Shown: positions 53,392-62,360 of the stretch, in pieces
Position numbering within the stretch: the stretch's first letter is position 1
Layout: every line of letters begins with the position of its first letter
Origin: Mycobacterium sp.
GTDB taxonomy: Bacteria; Actinomycetota; Actinomycetes; Mycobacteriales; Mycobacteriaceae
Length of the DNA stretch: 64,000 nucleotides
Reading direction: 5' to 3'
Assembly: GCA_023264735.1 (NCBI GenBank)
Contig: JAHFVD010000026.1
Location: 28,033 to 92,032, forward strand
Program-made: the position numbers and the translations under genes
Notes under the pieces: generated by a model
Database searches by the model: none
Told to the model about the DNA's origin: nothing
The model's input: only the letters and a program-made list of their open reading frames with translations

Positions 53392-54204
53392 CTAGAGCGG
53401 GGTGGCGGTCGCGCCGCCGCGTCCGGGGTCGACCTTGTCGAAGAATTGCTGTGAGCGGTCCATCACTGTTGTGTTACCACCGCACAACGCATATCCCCAC
53501 ATCGCTTCAACCCGCAGCTGGTCATGAAGGGGGCGGCCGATGACTTCGAAGACCGTTTCTTTGGCCGATTCGATGGCTGCCTGGTCGCAGCGCAGGATGG
53601 TCTTCACGACAGCGTCGACTTCTGTCATCAGTTGGTCGTGCGGCACGACACGGGACACCATGTTGGCCGTGAATGCTCGCTCGGCCGAGATCGCCTCCCC
53701 GGTAAGCAGGAGTTCGAGTGCCACCCCCACCCCGCAGATGTTCACCAGTCGGACGATTCCGCCGTCGGCCGGGTGCATACCTCGGCGGACTTCGAATGTC
53801 CCGAACTGTGCTTTGTCGGAGGCGATTCGAATGTCACATGCCAAAGCCAGTTCCACACCGTGGCCCACACACCAGCCGTTGATCGCCGCGACGATCGGTT
53901 TGGTCATCCTGGCCAGGGGGCCACGCGTTATGCCGCACAGGCCGTCTTCGAGGCGTTCGCGTCCAACCATCGGACCGACGGTTTGCCATTCCGGCGCGTG
54001 GGTTTTGAGGTCGGCGCCCGCGGTGAAGGCGTCGCCGGTGCCGGTGATGACCGCCACCCGCACATTCGGATCGTCACGAAAGTCGGTGAAGTACTCGACC
54101 AGCAAGTCGTGGCATTCGATGTCGATCGCGTTCTTGACTTCCGGGCGGTTCAGGGTGATGTAGGCAACTTCGTCGCGCTTCTCGTACAAGACCTTCTTGG
54201 ACAT
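53392..54204 (-). CDS. Enoyl-CoA hydratase/isomerase
   Basis: A 270-residue crotonase-fold protein. The N-terminus ITLNRPEVKNAID is conserved, the oxyanion hole lies in FTAGADLKTHAPE and NGWCVGHGVELALACDIRIA, and RRGMHPADGGIVRLV holds the region where one catalytic Glu is usual. That Glu appears to be Asp or Gly here, so isomerase or atypical activity is possible. ATG 54204 follows GAGGATC. It probably acts after the acyl-CoA ligase in the same operon. Confidence 0.88.
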   Translation of the reverse strand: MSKKVLYEKRDEVAYITLNRPEVKNAIDIECHDLLVEYFTDFRDDPNVRVAVITGTGDAFTAGADLKTHAPEWQTVGPMVGRERLEDGLCGITRGPLARMTKPIVAAINGWCVGHGVELALACDIRIASDKAQFGTFEVRRGMHPADGGIVRLVNICGVGVALELLLTGEAISAERAFTANMVSRVVPHDQLMTEVDAVVKTILRCDQAAIESAKETVFEVIGRPLHDQLRVEAMWGYALCGGNTTVMDRSQQFFDKVDPGRGGATATPL

Positions 54205-54219
54205 GCTGATCCTCACTGG

Positions 54220-55098
54220 TTAGGTGGCCGGTTGACGCAGAATGGCGGGCAGTTGGGCGCGATGGAAACCGTTGAAGGGGTCGTTGTGCCGGGCAGGCTC
54301 CAGCTCCCACCATCCGGGTTTGGCGTTCGGTGCGCCCCCATCGACCCGCAAGCAAGTCCCGGTGATGAAGCTCGCGGCCGGCGACAGCAAGAAGGCGACG
54401 CCCGCCGAGACCTCGGCCTCGGTTCCGAACCGCTGCAACGGGATCTCGCGAGCGACCTGACTCTGGATGAACTCGGTGTCCTTGCTGTCGTAGGTGTCCA
54501 AACCGCTGGATGCGATCGAGCCGGGAGCGATCGTGTTGACCCGGACCCCGGCCGCGGCCCATTCGGTAGCCGCCGACTCACTTAGCGCCAGCATGCCGCC
54601 GCGGGATGCAGCGGAGTGCGCGAAATGCGGCCAGCCGTGCCAGATGTCGGCGATCATGTTGACAATCGCGCCGCCGTGGTCCCGCATCCATTTGGTGTAG
54701 ACCTCGCGCATCACGATGAATCCGCCGGTGAGGTTGTTGCGCACTACCGCCTCGAACCCCTTTGTGCTGATGGTGTCGAGGGCTGCCCGGTACTGGCCGC
54801 CCGCGTTGTTGAACAGCCCGTCAATGCGTCCATGCTCGGCGAGTATGGCGTCGACGACAGCCGCTACTGCCGGCTCATCACGGATGTCGGCGCTGTGGGT
54901 CGACACCCGGCCGCCGTCGCTGATCACTTCGTCCTTGACCGCGGCAAGTTTGTCGGGATTTCGGCCGACTATGGCGACTTCTGCCCCCAACGCGGCCAGC
55001 TCGTGCACGGTGCACCGTCCAATCCCGCTGCCTCCACCGGTGACGACAACCGTTTGCCCTGCGAACAGGCCCGGCCGGAAGATCGACTGATAGCTCAT
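54220..55098 (-). CDS. SDR-family enoyl-CoA reductase-like protein
   Basis: A 292-residue short-chain dehydrogenase. VVVTGGGSGIGRCTVHELA binds NAD(P), and FNNAGGQYRA is the NNAG motif. The catalytic YxxxK is replaced by HFAHSAASRGGML, as in peroxisomal 2,4-dienoyl-CoA reductase/PECR-type proteins. The family C-terminus GTCLRVDGG is present. It is therefore likelier to reduce an enoyl- or dienoyl-CoA than a keto group. ATGA overlap with the ligase gene. Confidence 0.85.
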   Translation of the reverse strand: MSYQSIFRPGLFAGQTVVVTGGGSGIGRCTVHELAALGAEVAIVGRNPDKLAAVKDEVISDGGRVSTHSADIRDEPAVAAVVDAILAEHGRIDGLFNNAGGQYRAALDTISTKGFEAVVRNNLTGGFIVMREVYTKWMRDHGGAIVNMIADIWHGWPHFAHSAASRGGMLALSESAATEWAAAGVRVNTIAPGSIASSGLDTYDSKDTEFIQSQVAREIPLQRFGTEAEVSAGVAFLLSPAASFITGTCLRVDGGAPNAKPGWWELEPARHNDPFNGFHRAQLPAILRQPAT

Positions 55099-56639
55099 GT
55101 GAATTCCCTTGTTCGGATGCGGCGACGTAGCTCCCCTTTGGTGACCTTGCCGCTGCCATTCGTCGGTAGCTCGTCGACGAGGTAGATGTCCTTGGGGACT
55201 TTGTATCCCGCGATCCGCTGCCGGCAGTGTGCGGTCAGATCTTCGCGATCTATGGCCGAGTCAATGGCCGGGACAACAAACGCCACGACGCGCTCGCCCC
55301 ACTTCTGATCGGGTGCACCGACAACCGCAGCTGCGGCCACCGCCGGGTGCGAGACCAGCGCTCGTTCCACCTCGGCGCAATAGACGTTTTCCCCGCCGGT
55401 GACGATCATGTCTTTGAGCCGGTCCACCAGATGTACGTTGCCCGCTGCGTCGCGGTAACCGACGTCGCCGGTGTGATACCAACCCTCGGCCATCGACGCA
55501 GCGGTAGCATCGGGGCTGTTCCAATAGCCGTTGAACATCCACGGCGACTTCACTGTAACCTCGCCCGGGCACCCATCGGCTACATCGAGACCGGCTCGAT
55601 CGACGATACGCAACTGCACCGAACCCATCGGCTGGCCACAGGAGCTCAACGTCTGCCCATCGCCCCCGCGGTGTTGAGCTGGGCGTAGCAGGCAGATGAT
55701 GAAAGTCTCGGTGGTGCCGTAGAACTGGACGAGGTCGCAATCGAACGCATCGATCAGCGCGTCAAGAGTCACCGCGTCGATCGATGAACCCGCGTAGAGC
55801 ATGCGCCGCAGAACGGGCCGATCGTCTGCCGGGAGTGCCGAAACATGCTGCAACAAGCTATGTATAGCGGTGGGCACCAGGCAGGTCACCGTAACCCGGT
55901 GAGCGCGTAACGCAGCCAGGAATGACATCGGTTCGAAGGCCGGCAGCACGGCCAACGTTGCGCCGTGGAACAACGCGGGCACCGACACCCAACTGCCGGC
56001 AAGGTGAAAGTTCGGCATCACCATCAGGCCGGTGTCCGCCGCACTCCACGCTGTCTCGGGATCGAGCGCCGCGACCCGATGCCATTCGAGCAGAGCGGCA
56101 TTTGTGATCGCGACCCCCTTCGGAGCGGCCGTGGTACCCGACGTGTAGGCCAGTAAGGCGGTGCGGTCCGCGTCGGCCGCAAGGGGGGCAAGATCATCGG
56201 GGCGAGTGTCCGCCAGCCAACTTTCGAGGGTGTCGAGACCGACCACCGCGGGTTTGGTATCGGTCAGGACCAGCGCGCGTTCAGTCAGTTCGTCGAACCC
56301 GTCACCGACGAACAAGATCGCCAGTTGCGCGTCGTCGACGATCGCAGCCAGTTCGTGCGAACTGCTCCGCCAGTTCAATGGGGTCAGCGCAAAGGAGGCT
56401 CTATTCGCACCGACCCAGATCTCGAAGAAAGCCGCCGAGTTCTTGCCGAGGTATCCGACACGGGCCCCAGCATCGAGTCCGCTCGCCCGCAGCGCGGATG
56501 CGATGCGCTGCGAGACGGCATCCAGTTCGGTATACGTGACCGCACGCTCGCCGTCGATCAACGCGACCTTGTCCGGTGTCGCGGCTGCCCACTTCCGCAC
56601 ACAGTCGGACAGGTACGCGCCAGCAATCAGATCGGTCAA
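55095..56639 (-). CDS. Acyl-CoA/AMP ligase (FadD-like)
   Basis: A 514-residue adenylate-forming enzyme. It has YTSGTTAAPKGVAITN (P-loop), FYGTTET, GWYHTGDVGYRD, and RLKDMIVTGGENVYCAEVE, ending with NGSGKVTKGELRRR, where the Lys activates the acyl adenylate. Start TTG 56639 is the only one with the expected N-terminus. It activates a carboxylic acid as the first step for the SDR and hydratase downstream. The organisation ligase-SDR-ECH-DUF7064-kinase makes one five-gene operon. Confidence 0.92.
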   Translation of the reverse strand: MTDLIAGAYLSDCVRKWAAATPDKVALIDGERAVTYTELDAVSQRIASALRASGLDAGARVGYLGKNSAAFFEIWVGANRASFALTPLNWRSSSHELAAIVDDAQLAILFVGDGFDELTERALVLTDTKPAVVGLDTLESWLADTRPDDLAPLAADADRTALLAYTSGTTAAPKGVAITNAALLEWHRVAALDPETAWSAADTGLMVMPNFHLAGSWVSVPALFHGATLAVLPAFEPMSFLAALRAHRVTVTCLVPTAIHSLLQHVSALPADDRPVLRRMLYAGSSIDAVTLDALIDAFDCDLVQFYGTTETFIICLLRPAQHRGGDGQTLSSCGQPMGSVQLRIVDRAGLDVADGCPGEVTVKSPWMFNGYWNSPDATAASMAEGWYHTGDVGYRDAAGNVHLVDRLKDMIVTGGENVYCAEVERALVSHPAVAAAAVVGAPDQKWGERVVAFVVPAIDSAIDREDLTAHCRQRIAGYKVPKDIYLVDELPTNGSGKVTKGELRRRIRTREFT

Positions 56640-56733
56640 GCCGCGCCCACTTCGTCGATTGGCCAGAGTCGCCTACCAACATCGAACGGATTGACCCCCA
56701 CGATCAACACACCAAAGAGGGAATTCCCACTAT

Positions 56734-56761
56734 CCCTCTCCCTCAAGCCCTCTCCCTCAAG
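56734..56761. repeat. Tandem 14-bp duplication in the ligase/LuxR divergent region
   Basis: CCCTCTCCCTCAAG occurs twice without a gap (56734-56747 and 56748-56761), followed by GGGGGCAAGAAGAGGG. A short palindrome GGGAATTCCC lies just before (56719-56728). The 336-bp gap 56640-56975 contains no gene that I can support; the repeats may be operators for the flanking GAF-LuxR. Confidence 0.5.
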
Positions 56762-56975
56762 GGGGCAAGAAGAGGGCGTGTCACACGCCACGGCGGCGAT
56801 GATCCGATCGGGATGATGAGTGCCGACGGCATGCGCCTAGCCGGGCCAGCCCAGCCATCCTTGCCTCCGAATGATCCGCGCCACATACTTTCGGGGAGGC
56901 AATCCTCCGACGTCATCCAGCCGCGCACCGGCGCGCCTACCTCGACGACGTCGAGCCGGAATACGAGGTGTCGCG

Positions 56976-58157
56976 ATGTCCACTCTGACCCCGCGTCCCG
57001 CCGAGAGTTCAGAGCTCGTCGCGCGAGTCATCGAGATCATCCGACTCTCGGAGGAGGCCCTCAACGTCGACATCGACCTCCCGAACGCGATCAACACCGA
57101 ACTGGGCATTGCCGATGCGGCGCTGTCGACGGCCCGCCAAGAACTGACGAAGCGACTCGGCCTCGGTAGCCCCGCCGACTCCCGCATCGCCGCGATGATC
57201 ATCCGTGCCGAACAAGTCCAACTGGCGCTCAAGGACACCCTGCTGACCATTCAGCGCGAAGAACTCGAGAAGGCCAAGGCGGCCGTCAACCGGCTGCGCA
57301 CGGCGACGTCTACCGAGGAGCTGGGCCAGCGGGTGCCCGCCGAGGCCTATCAGATGGGGTTCACCCGGGTGGTGTTCTCCCGTATCGAAAAGGGCACCTG
57401 GCTCGTGCGCTCCGCGTTCGTCTGGGACGACCAGAACATGGCGTACCGACTGGTCGAAGTCGGCACCGCCCATCCCCGTCGACTGGTCGGCCGCCTGGTG
57501 GAATCCGACATGGTCCGCAAAGGCATCCCGATCCTGGTCCGTAACCCGCGGGCAGACCCCCGGGTGCACCAAGAGCTGATCTCGGTGACCAACACACCGG
57601 CATACGTCGCCGCACCGGTGTTCTGCTACGGAAAGGCGATCGGTCTCATCCACGCCGATCGGCACACCGAGACCGTCGGCGTCCACGAATTCGACAGGGA
57701 TGCGCTGGGCATGTTCGCCGAGGGCCTGGGAATAGCGTTCGAACGCAATGTGCTTATCGACCAGGTCCAGATCATGCGACGGGCCGCCGCTGAGCATCTG
57801 CGGGTCGCCAATTCACTGGCCGACGATTTCACCTTGGACGTGATGGATCAGGCCGGCCCGGCTCCTGACTCGGCTGAGGAGTATTTGAGGCGGGCCGCGT
57901 TGCGGGAACCAGGCGCGGGGCTGGAGCACCGGAGTCCGCTCGGCGCGCTGACATCGCGTGAATCCGACGTCCTGCGGGCGATGGCGGCCGGAAAGACGAA
58001 CGCCCAGATCGCTACCACGTTGTTCGTCACCGAAGGCACCGTCAAGTCGCACGCCAAGCGCATCTTCCGAAAGCTCGGATCGAGAAACCGCACCGAGGCG
58101 GTGATCGTGTACCAGCAAGCCCACAACCCCTGGGCCGCGTCGGCTGACACCGAATAG
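56976..58157 (+). CDS. GAF-LuxR transcriptional regulator, copy 2
   Basis: A protein of about 393 residues. An N-terminal helical region has a coiled-coil-like QREELEKAKAAVNRLRTATS (about 95-115). A GAF domain follows (about 120-265; YVAAPVFCYGKAIGLIHADR), and a LuxR HTH (LTSRESDVLRAMAAGKTNAQ, VTEGTVKSHAKRIFRKLGS). It is a divergent paralogue of the 50017-51144 regulator; the shared GLxHAD and GTVKxHxKxIxRKL show this. The two stand either side of the ligase operon, which suggests joint control. Confidence 0.87.
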   Translation: MSTLTPRPAESSELVARVIEIIRLSEEALNVDIDLPNAINTELGIADAALSTARQELTKRLGLGSPADSRIAAMIIRAEQVQLALKDTLLTIQREELEKAKAAVNRLRTATSTEELGQRVPAEAYQMGFTRVVFSRIEKGTWLVRSAFVWDDQNMAYRLVEVGTAHPRRLVGRLVESDMVRKGIPILVRNPRADPRVHQELISVTNTPAYVAAPVFCYGKAIGLIHADRHTETVGVHEFDRDALGMFAEGLGIAFERNVLIDQVQIMRRAAAEHLRVANSLADDFTLDVMDQAGPAPDSAEEYLRRAALREPGAGLEHRSPLGALTSRESDVLRAMAAGKTNAQIATTLFVTEGTVKSHAKRIFRKLGSRNRTEAVIVYQQAHNPWAASADTE

Positions 58158-58291
58158 CCGTGTACGCCGCGGCCAAATCTCTCCAAAGCAAGAGCGATCA
58201 ACCCTCGTCGTGGTGACGCGCGAGGCGGCGTGGTCAATCACACTGTGCTGCACCGGAAGGCACGCGCCCTCCGGCAGGAGGTAGAGCAGCC

Positions 58292-58621
58292 ATGAATTTC
58301 ACCGAGGTCATCGCGATGCTCGACGACTCAGTCGGCGGTCCTGACGCGGACGTGGCCTCCCACGGCCCGTTTTGGCGAGGTATCACTCGAGACCGATTTA
58401 TCGCCATGAAGATTGGCGGCCGCCCGCTCGTCGTTCCGGGCGACGGCAACAGCTCGAATCTGGTGAAGTCGCTGAGGGGTCAGCCGCCGTTCGGCTCCGA
58501 CTTGTCGGAGCCGCCCACCGGTGCCCTCATACCGTTGATGCCCGCCTACTTGCCGCCGATCGCGCCGGACTCGATCGACCGAATCGTGCAGTGGATCGAC
58601 GACGGCTGCCCTGAGGCTTGA
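58292..58621 (+). CDS. Small protein resembling a haem-less cytochrome c segment
   Basis: A 109-residue soluble protein. FWRGITRDRFIAMKIGGRPL and LIPLMPAYLPPIAPDSIDRI, VQWIDDGCPE match the tail of cytochrome-c-like domains (IxxWIxxGxP). There is no CxxCH, so it cannot bind haem covalently in the usual way. ATG 58292 has AGGAGG upstream (GGCAGGAGG). It sits between a LuxR and a P450; a role as accessory to oxygenases is a guess. Confidence 0.55.
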   Translation: MNFTEVIAMLDDSVGGPDADVASHGPFWRGITRDRFIAMKIGGRPLVVPGDGNSSNLVKSLRGQPPFGSDLSEPPTGALIPLMPAYLPPIAPDSIDRIVQWIDDGCPEA

Positions 58622-58770
58622 CACCGCTCCTCCCCCCAACGCGGTAGCCAGAAACCCTCCTAGTGGGGGCGAACAAAGCGCCGAACGCCACAACACTTGA
58701 GTCAGCAGCGATCGCCCGCTACCCGATATCGCGGACGGCGCCGCTCAGGTACGACAGCAGGAGGAGATCC

Positions 58771-60099
58771 GTGACCACCACCCAGCAGGCCGACACCGCG
58801 ATTCTGCCCGAGGAAATCGCCCGCCGAATCGTGCTGCCCGAGGGGCACGCCGACCTTGAGGCACTGCATGGCGCATACAAGTGGATGCGCACCAACATGC
58901 CGGTCGGCAAGGCCATCGTGGAGGGCTACGACCCGCTCTGGCTGGTCAGTAAGTACGCCGACATCCAGGAAGTCGAGGGTCAGCCGGAGGTCTTCACCGC
59001 CGGCGGCGGTCCGGAGCACCCCGGCACCGACAACCCGATCCTGCAAAACGCCGCCGGAGACGAATTCACCAAAAGCCTTCTCGGCGGAAGTCTTCGGATC
59101 CTGGATGCAATCCCCTATCTGGATCCGCCCGAACACACCGCAGTGAAGAACATCGCGTTCGACTGGTTCAAGCCCGTGCAGCTCAAGAAATGGGAGGACC
59201 AGATCCGGGTCCTGGCACAAGCTGACGTCGAAAAACTCAAGAACCTCTCCGGCCAGCAGATCGATCTCCTCGACGACTGGGCGCTGCGTTTTCCCCTGCA
59301 TGTGATGATGACCCTCCTCGGGATACCCGAGACTGACGAGCCTAGGATGATGGCACTCACCCAGGAGTTCTTCGGTACCGCCGATCCAGAGCATCAGCGC
59401 GAAGACGTGGAGGCGATGAGCCCCGAGGCCATGGCCCAAATGTTCTCGGCCACAATCCAAGATTTCTTCAACTACTTCGACGCTTGGGTCGAGGACCGCC
59501 GCGCCAACCCTCGTGAGGATCTGGCCACTCTCATCTCGTTGGCCAGGCAGCCCGACGGTGAGTACTGGCCAAAGACATTCGCATACGGCTGGTTCACCGC
59601 CATCTGCACCGCGGGCCACGACACGACCTCGGCGACACTGGCCGGCACCCTCCAGCAGTTGGCGGCACACCCTGATGTCTTGGCCAGGGTGAAAGCGGAT
59701 ATGAGCCTGGTGCCCAAACTTATTCAGGAAGGCCTGCGATACGTGGCGCCTGTCAAGCATTTTATGCGGCGCGCCCAGCAGGACTACGAACTGAACGGCC
59801 AGACGATCAAAGCAGGAGAGCGCGTCATGCCGCTGTTCCAGTCGGGCTGCCGAGACGAGGATGTGTTCGCCGACCCAGAAGTCTTCGACATCGACCGTAC
59901 GCCCAACAACCACCTGGCATTCGGATTCGGCCCACACACCTGCGTCGGACAACACCTGGCCAAGCTCGAACTTCGAGTGATGTTCGAGGAGCTGTTGCCG
60001 CGACTGGAGACGATCGAGGTCACCGGACCCGGCAGCGTGACGCAGACAAACTTCGTCGGGGGGCTGAAGCACCTGCCAGCCAGGCTCACCGTCTCCTGA
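58771..60099 (+). CDS. Cytochrome P450 (second)
   Basis: A 442-residue P450 with I-helix [13 protein letters not shown], ExxR in [10 protein letters not shown], and haem loop [20 protein letters not shown] 58771 has AGGAGGAG just upstream. It precedes a ferredoxin reductase gene and may use it, though that reductase also has its own Rieske partner. It is distinct from the first P450. CYP family not assigned. Confidence 0.92.
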   Translation: MTTTQQADTAILPEEIARRIVLPEGHADLEALHGAYKWMRTNMPVGKAIVEGYDPLWLVSKYADIQEVEGQPEVFTAGGGPEHPGTDNPILQNAAGDEFTKSLLGGSLRILDAIPYLDPPEHTAVKNIAFDWFKPVQLKKWEDQIRVLAQADVEKLKNLSGQQIDLLDDWALRFPLHVMMTLLGIPETDEPRMMALTQEFFGTADPEHQREDVEAMSPEAMAQMFSATIQDFFNYFDAWVEDRRANPREDLATLISLARQPDGEYWPKTFAYGWFTAICTAGHDTTSATLAGTLQQLAAHPDVLARVKADMSLVPKLIQEGLRYVAPVKHFMRRAQQDYELNGQTIKAGERVMPLFQSGCRDEDVFADPEVFDIDRTPNNHLAFGFGPHTCVGQHLAKLELRVMFEELLPRLETIEVTGPGSVTQTNFVGGLKHLPARLTVS

Positions 60100-60124
60100 G
60101 GTGACAGCAGGAAGCGACCTGACG

Positions 60125-61096
60125 ATGTCCAACGCCAGCGTCCACGAGTTCACCGCGGACCTGACCGTCCTGCACCGCAGTACCCCGGCCGAGGATGTCG
60201 TGGTGCTGGATCTCGGTTACCCGGACAACAAGGAACTGCCGCGGTGGCAGCCAGGGGCGCACATCGACCTGGTTCTCGATGACGGCCTGATCCGCCAGTA
60301 CTCACTCTGTGGCGACCCGCTCGATTCGGCGGTCTGGCGCATCGGTGTGCTGCTGGAACCCAGCGGTCGCGGCGGTTCGCGGTATGTGCACGACAAGCTT
60401 CACGAGGGGGCCGCGGTACGCGTACGCGGTCCACGCAATCACTTCCCGCTGGGTGATGCCGCACGCTATCGCTTCATTGCCGGCGGTATCGGGATCACGC
60501 CGATCGTTGCCATGCTCGAGACGGCCCACCGCGTCGGGAGCGAGTGGACGCTCCTGTACGGCGGCCGGACCAGAAAGTCGATGGCTTTTGCCGCTGACCT
60601 GGCTGAACGCTATCCCGATCTGGTGACGGTATGGCCACAGGACGAGCGCGGACTTCTTGACCTGGATTCACTGCTTGCGGAACCCGAGGACGACACGCTG
60701 GTCTACTGCTGCGGCCCGGAGGCTCTGCTCGGGGCTGTCGAGCAGCGTTGCGCACCCTGGCCGGCCGGGAGCCTCCATGTCGAACGATTCGCCGCCAAGG
60801 CTGCCCCAGATCCGGGTGCCGTGGCGCTCGACCAATTCCAAGTTGTGTGCCGACGTTCGGGGGTGACCCTGGAGGTGACGCCCGACAAGTCGATCTTGGA
60901 ACTGGTCGAGGAGGCTGGTGTTCCGATCACGACCAGCTGCTACGAGGGAGTGTGCGGCACCTGCGAAGCACGGGTGCTGGAAGGGACACCGGATCACCGC
61001 GACTCGGTACTGAACGCCGAGCAAAAAGAATCCGGCAACGTGATGCTGCCGTGCGTGTCGCGTTCGCGCACCGAACGACTGGTACTGGACCTGTGA
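60125..61096 (+). CDS. Ferredoxin-type oxygenase reductase (VanB-like)
   Basis: A 323-residue protein with three domains: FMN/FAD-type barrel with RQYSLCGDP, NAD-binding FIAGGIGITPIVAMLE, and a C-terminal plant-type 2Fe-2S domain with CYEGVCGTCEARV and a fourth Cys in MLPCVSRS. This is the phthalate dioxygenase reductase/VanB arrangement. AGGAAG precedes ATG 60125; GTG 60101 is an upstream alternative. The overlap with the Rieske gene (GTGA) makes it that oxygenase's electron donor. Confidence 0.93.
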   Translation: MSNASVHEFTADLTVLHRSTPAEDVVVLDLGYPDNKELPRWQPGAHIDLVLDDGLIRQYSLCGDPLDSAVWRIGVLLEPSGRGGSRYVHDKLHEGAAVRVRGPRNHFPLGDAARYRFIAGGIGITPIVAMLETAHRVGSEWTLLYGGRTRKSMAFAADLAERYPDLVTVWPQDERGLLDLDSLLAEPEDDTLVYCCGPEALLGAVEQRCAPWPAGSLHVERFAAKAAPDPGAVALDQFQVVCRRSGVTLEVTPDKSILELVEEAGVPITTSCYEGVCGTCEARVLEGTPDHRDSVLNAEQKESGNVMLPCVSRSRTERLVLDL

Positions 61097-62115
61097 GGAA
61101 CTGGCCCACGAAATGCTGGTACGTCGCCGCGACCTCCGACGAGGTAGCAGCATCCCCAGTTGGGCGCCGCTTGCTGGGTGAGGACGTTGTGCTGTGGCGC
61201 GGAATCGATGGGCGACTAGCGGCATTCGAAAACCGTTGTGCACATCGAGCTTTCCCCTTGTCGCACGGCACTGTCCACGCCGGCCGGTTGGTGTGCGGGT
61301 ACCACGGGTGCACCTACGATCTCGACGGCAGCTGCATACACATTCCGTCTCAGAACCACGTACCGACCGGAATGCGTCTGCGGCCGTTTCCCGTACACGA
61401 GACACCGCCGTTCGTGTGGGTTTGGCTGGGGCCACCCCGGTCGGCGGCCGGCAGCGTGCCGCCGACGCTCCCCTGGGTGGCCGAGCCGAACTGGGAATCG
61501 TTCACATCAAGCTGGACTGTGGACGCCAACTACCTCATGGTGCACGAGCACTACCTCGACTTCAGCTACGCGCCGATCGTCCACGCCGGCGACATTCCGG
61601 ACGGGATCCGAACAATGCCACCGTTCACTGACGTCGAGATCACCGAGACCACGGTGTCCTACACCCGGGTGCTGCCCAACGCAACGCTCACCGGCTGGGA
61701 AGCCGAGGCGACCGGACTCGACCGCACCGTTGGATACCAACGCCGCGAGACGGGAACTTTCGCTTCACCGGCCCTGCACCTGCAGCGTTGGGACATTGAC
61801 ACGATCGATGGAAAAACCCTCTCCACCACCAGGGTTCATGGAATCACCCCGGGCAGCGACACCTCGACCCATGTCTTCATGATCAGCTCGCGCAACTATC
61901 GCTTGAGCCAGCCCTCCGTCACCGACCGACTGCGGAAATTCTTGGAAGGCGTTGCCGGGCGGGACAACTCAATTCTGGAAATGGCGTCGAACCACTCGGG
62001 CTACGACAGATGGCAAGCAGGCGTAGAGTTTCAAGCCGATGCGGCAGTCATGCGGGCGCGAGGCATTGTCGCCACCATGATGACCAATGAACGCGGTTCA
62101 CTCATCCGCCGATGA
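61093..62115 (+). CDS. Rieske non-haem iron oxygenase, alpha subunit (VanA-like)
   Basis: A 340-residue oxygenase. The Rieske centre is CAHRAFPLSHG and CGYHGCTYD. In the catalytic domain the segment HEHYLDFSYAPIVHA stands where most members have NxxDxxHxxxxH, so the first iron-binding His is Tyr here; the second His and the likely later Asp (GRDNSILE) remain. It should hydroxylate or demethylate a ring or terpenoid, if the site is active. GTG 61093 overlaps the reductase stop. Confidence 0.88.
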   Translation: MRNWPTKCWYVAATSDEVAASPVGRRLLGEDVVLWRGIDGRLAAFENRCAHRAFPLSHGTVHAGRLVCGYHGCTYDLDGSCIHIPSQNHVPTGMRLRPFPVHETPPFVWVWLGPPRSAAGSVPPTLPWVAEPNWESFTSSWTVDANYLMVHEHYLDFSYAPIVHAGDIPDGIRTMPPFTDVEITETTVSYTRVLPNATLTGWEAEATGLDRTVGYQRRETGTFASPALHLQRWDIDTIDGKTLSTTRVHGITPGSDTSTHVFMISSRNYRLSQPSVTDRLRKFLEGVAGRDNSILEMASNHSGYDRWQAGVEFQADAAVMRARGIVATMMTNERGSLIRR

Positions 62116-62149
62116 TCGGCAACCACCAGGGCTGCAGTCCTAACTCTTT

Positions 62150-62169
62150 GGGGGTAGAAAATAGCCCCC
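62150..62169. terminator. Weak hairpin after the Rieske gene
   Basis: GGGGGTAGAAAATAGCCCCC forms a short stem of five G-C pairs. It lies 35 bp after the oxygenase stop in the 245-bp gap before the mce permeases. The rest of the gap shows nothing further that I can name. Confidence 0.35.
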
Positions 62170-62360
62170 ATTGAGGAGCAGCAACCACAGCAACGCTCAC
62201 GATACCGTTCGGCCATGCCGTCGGTCGTCATCGTTGAACCCAGGCTGCCGACAATTTCGGCGCCGGGCCGTACCGGCTATTGCACAAATATTGACGTTGC
62301 CAGCAAAAGCGATGCCGCCCTAGGAGGCGCCGCGACGATGCCCCTTTCGAGGGTCCCCTC

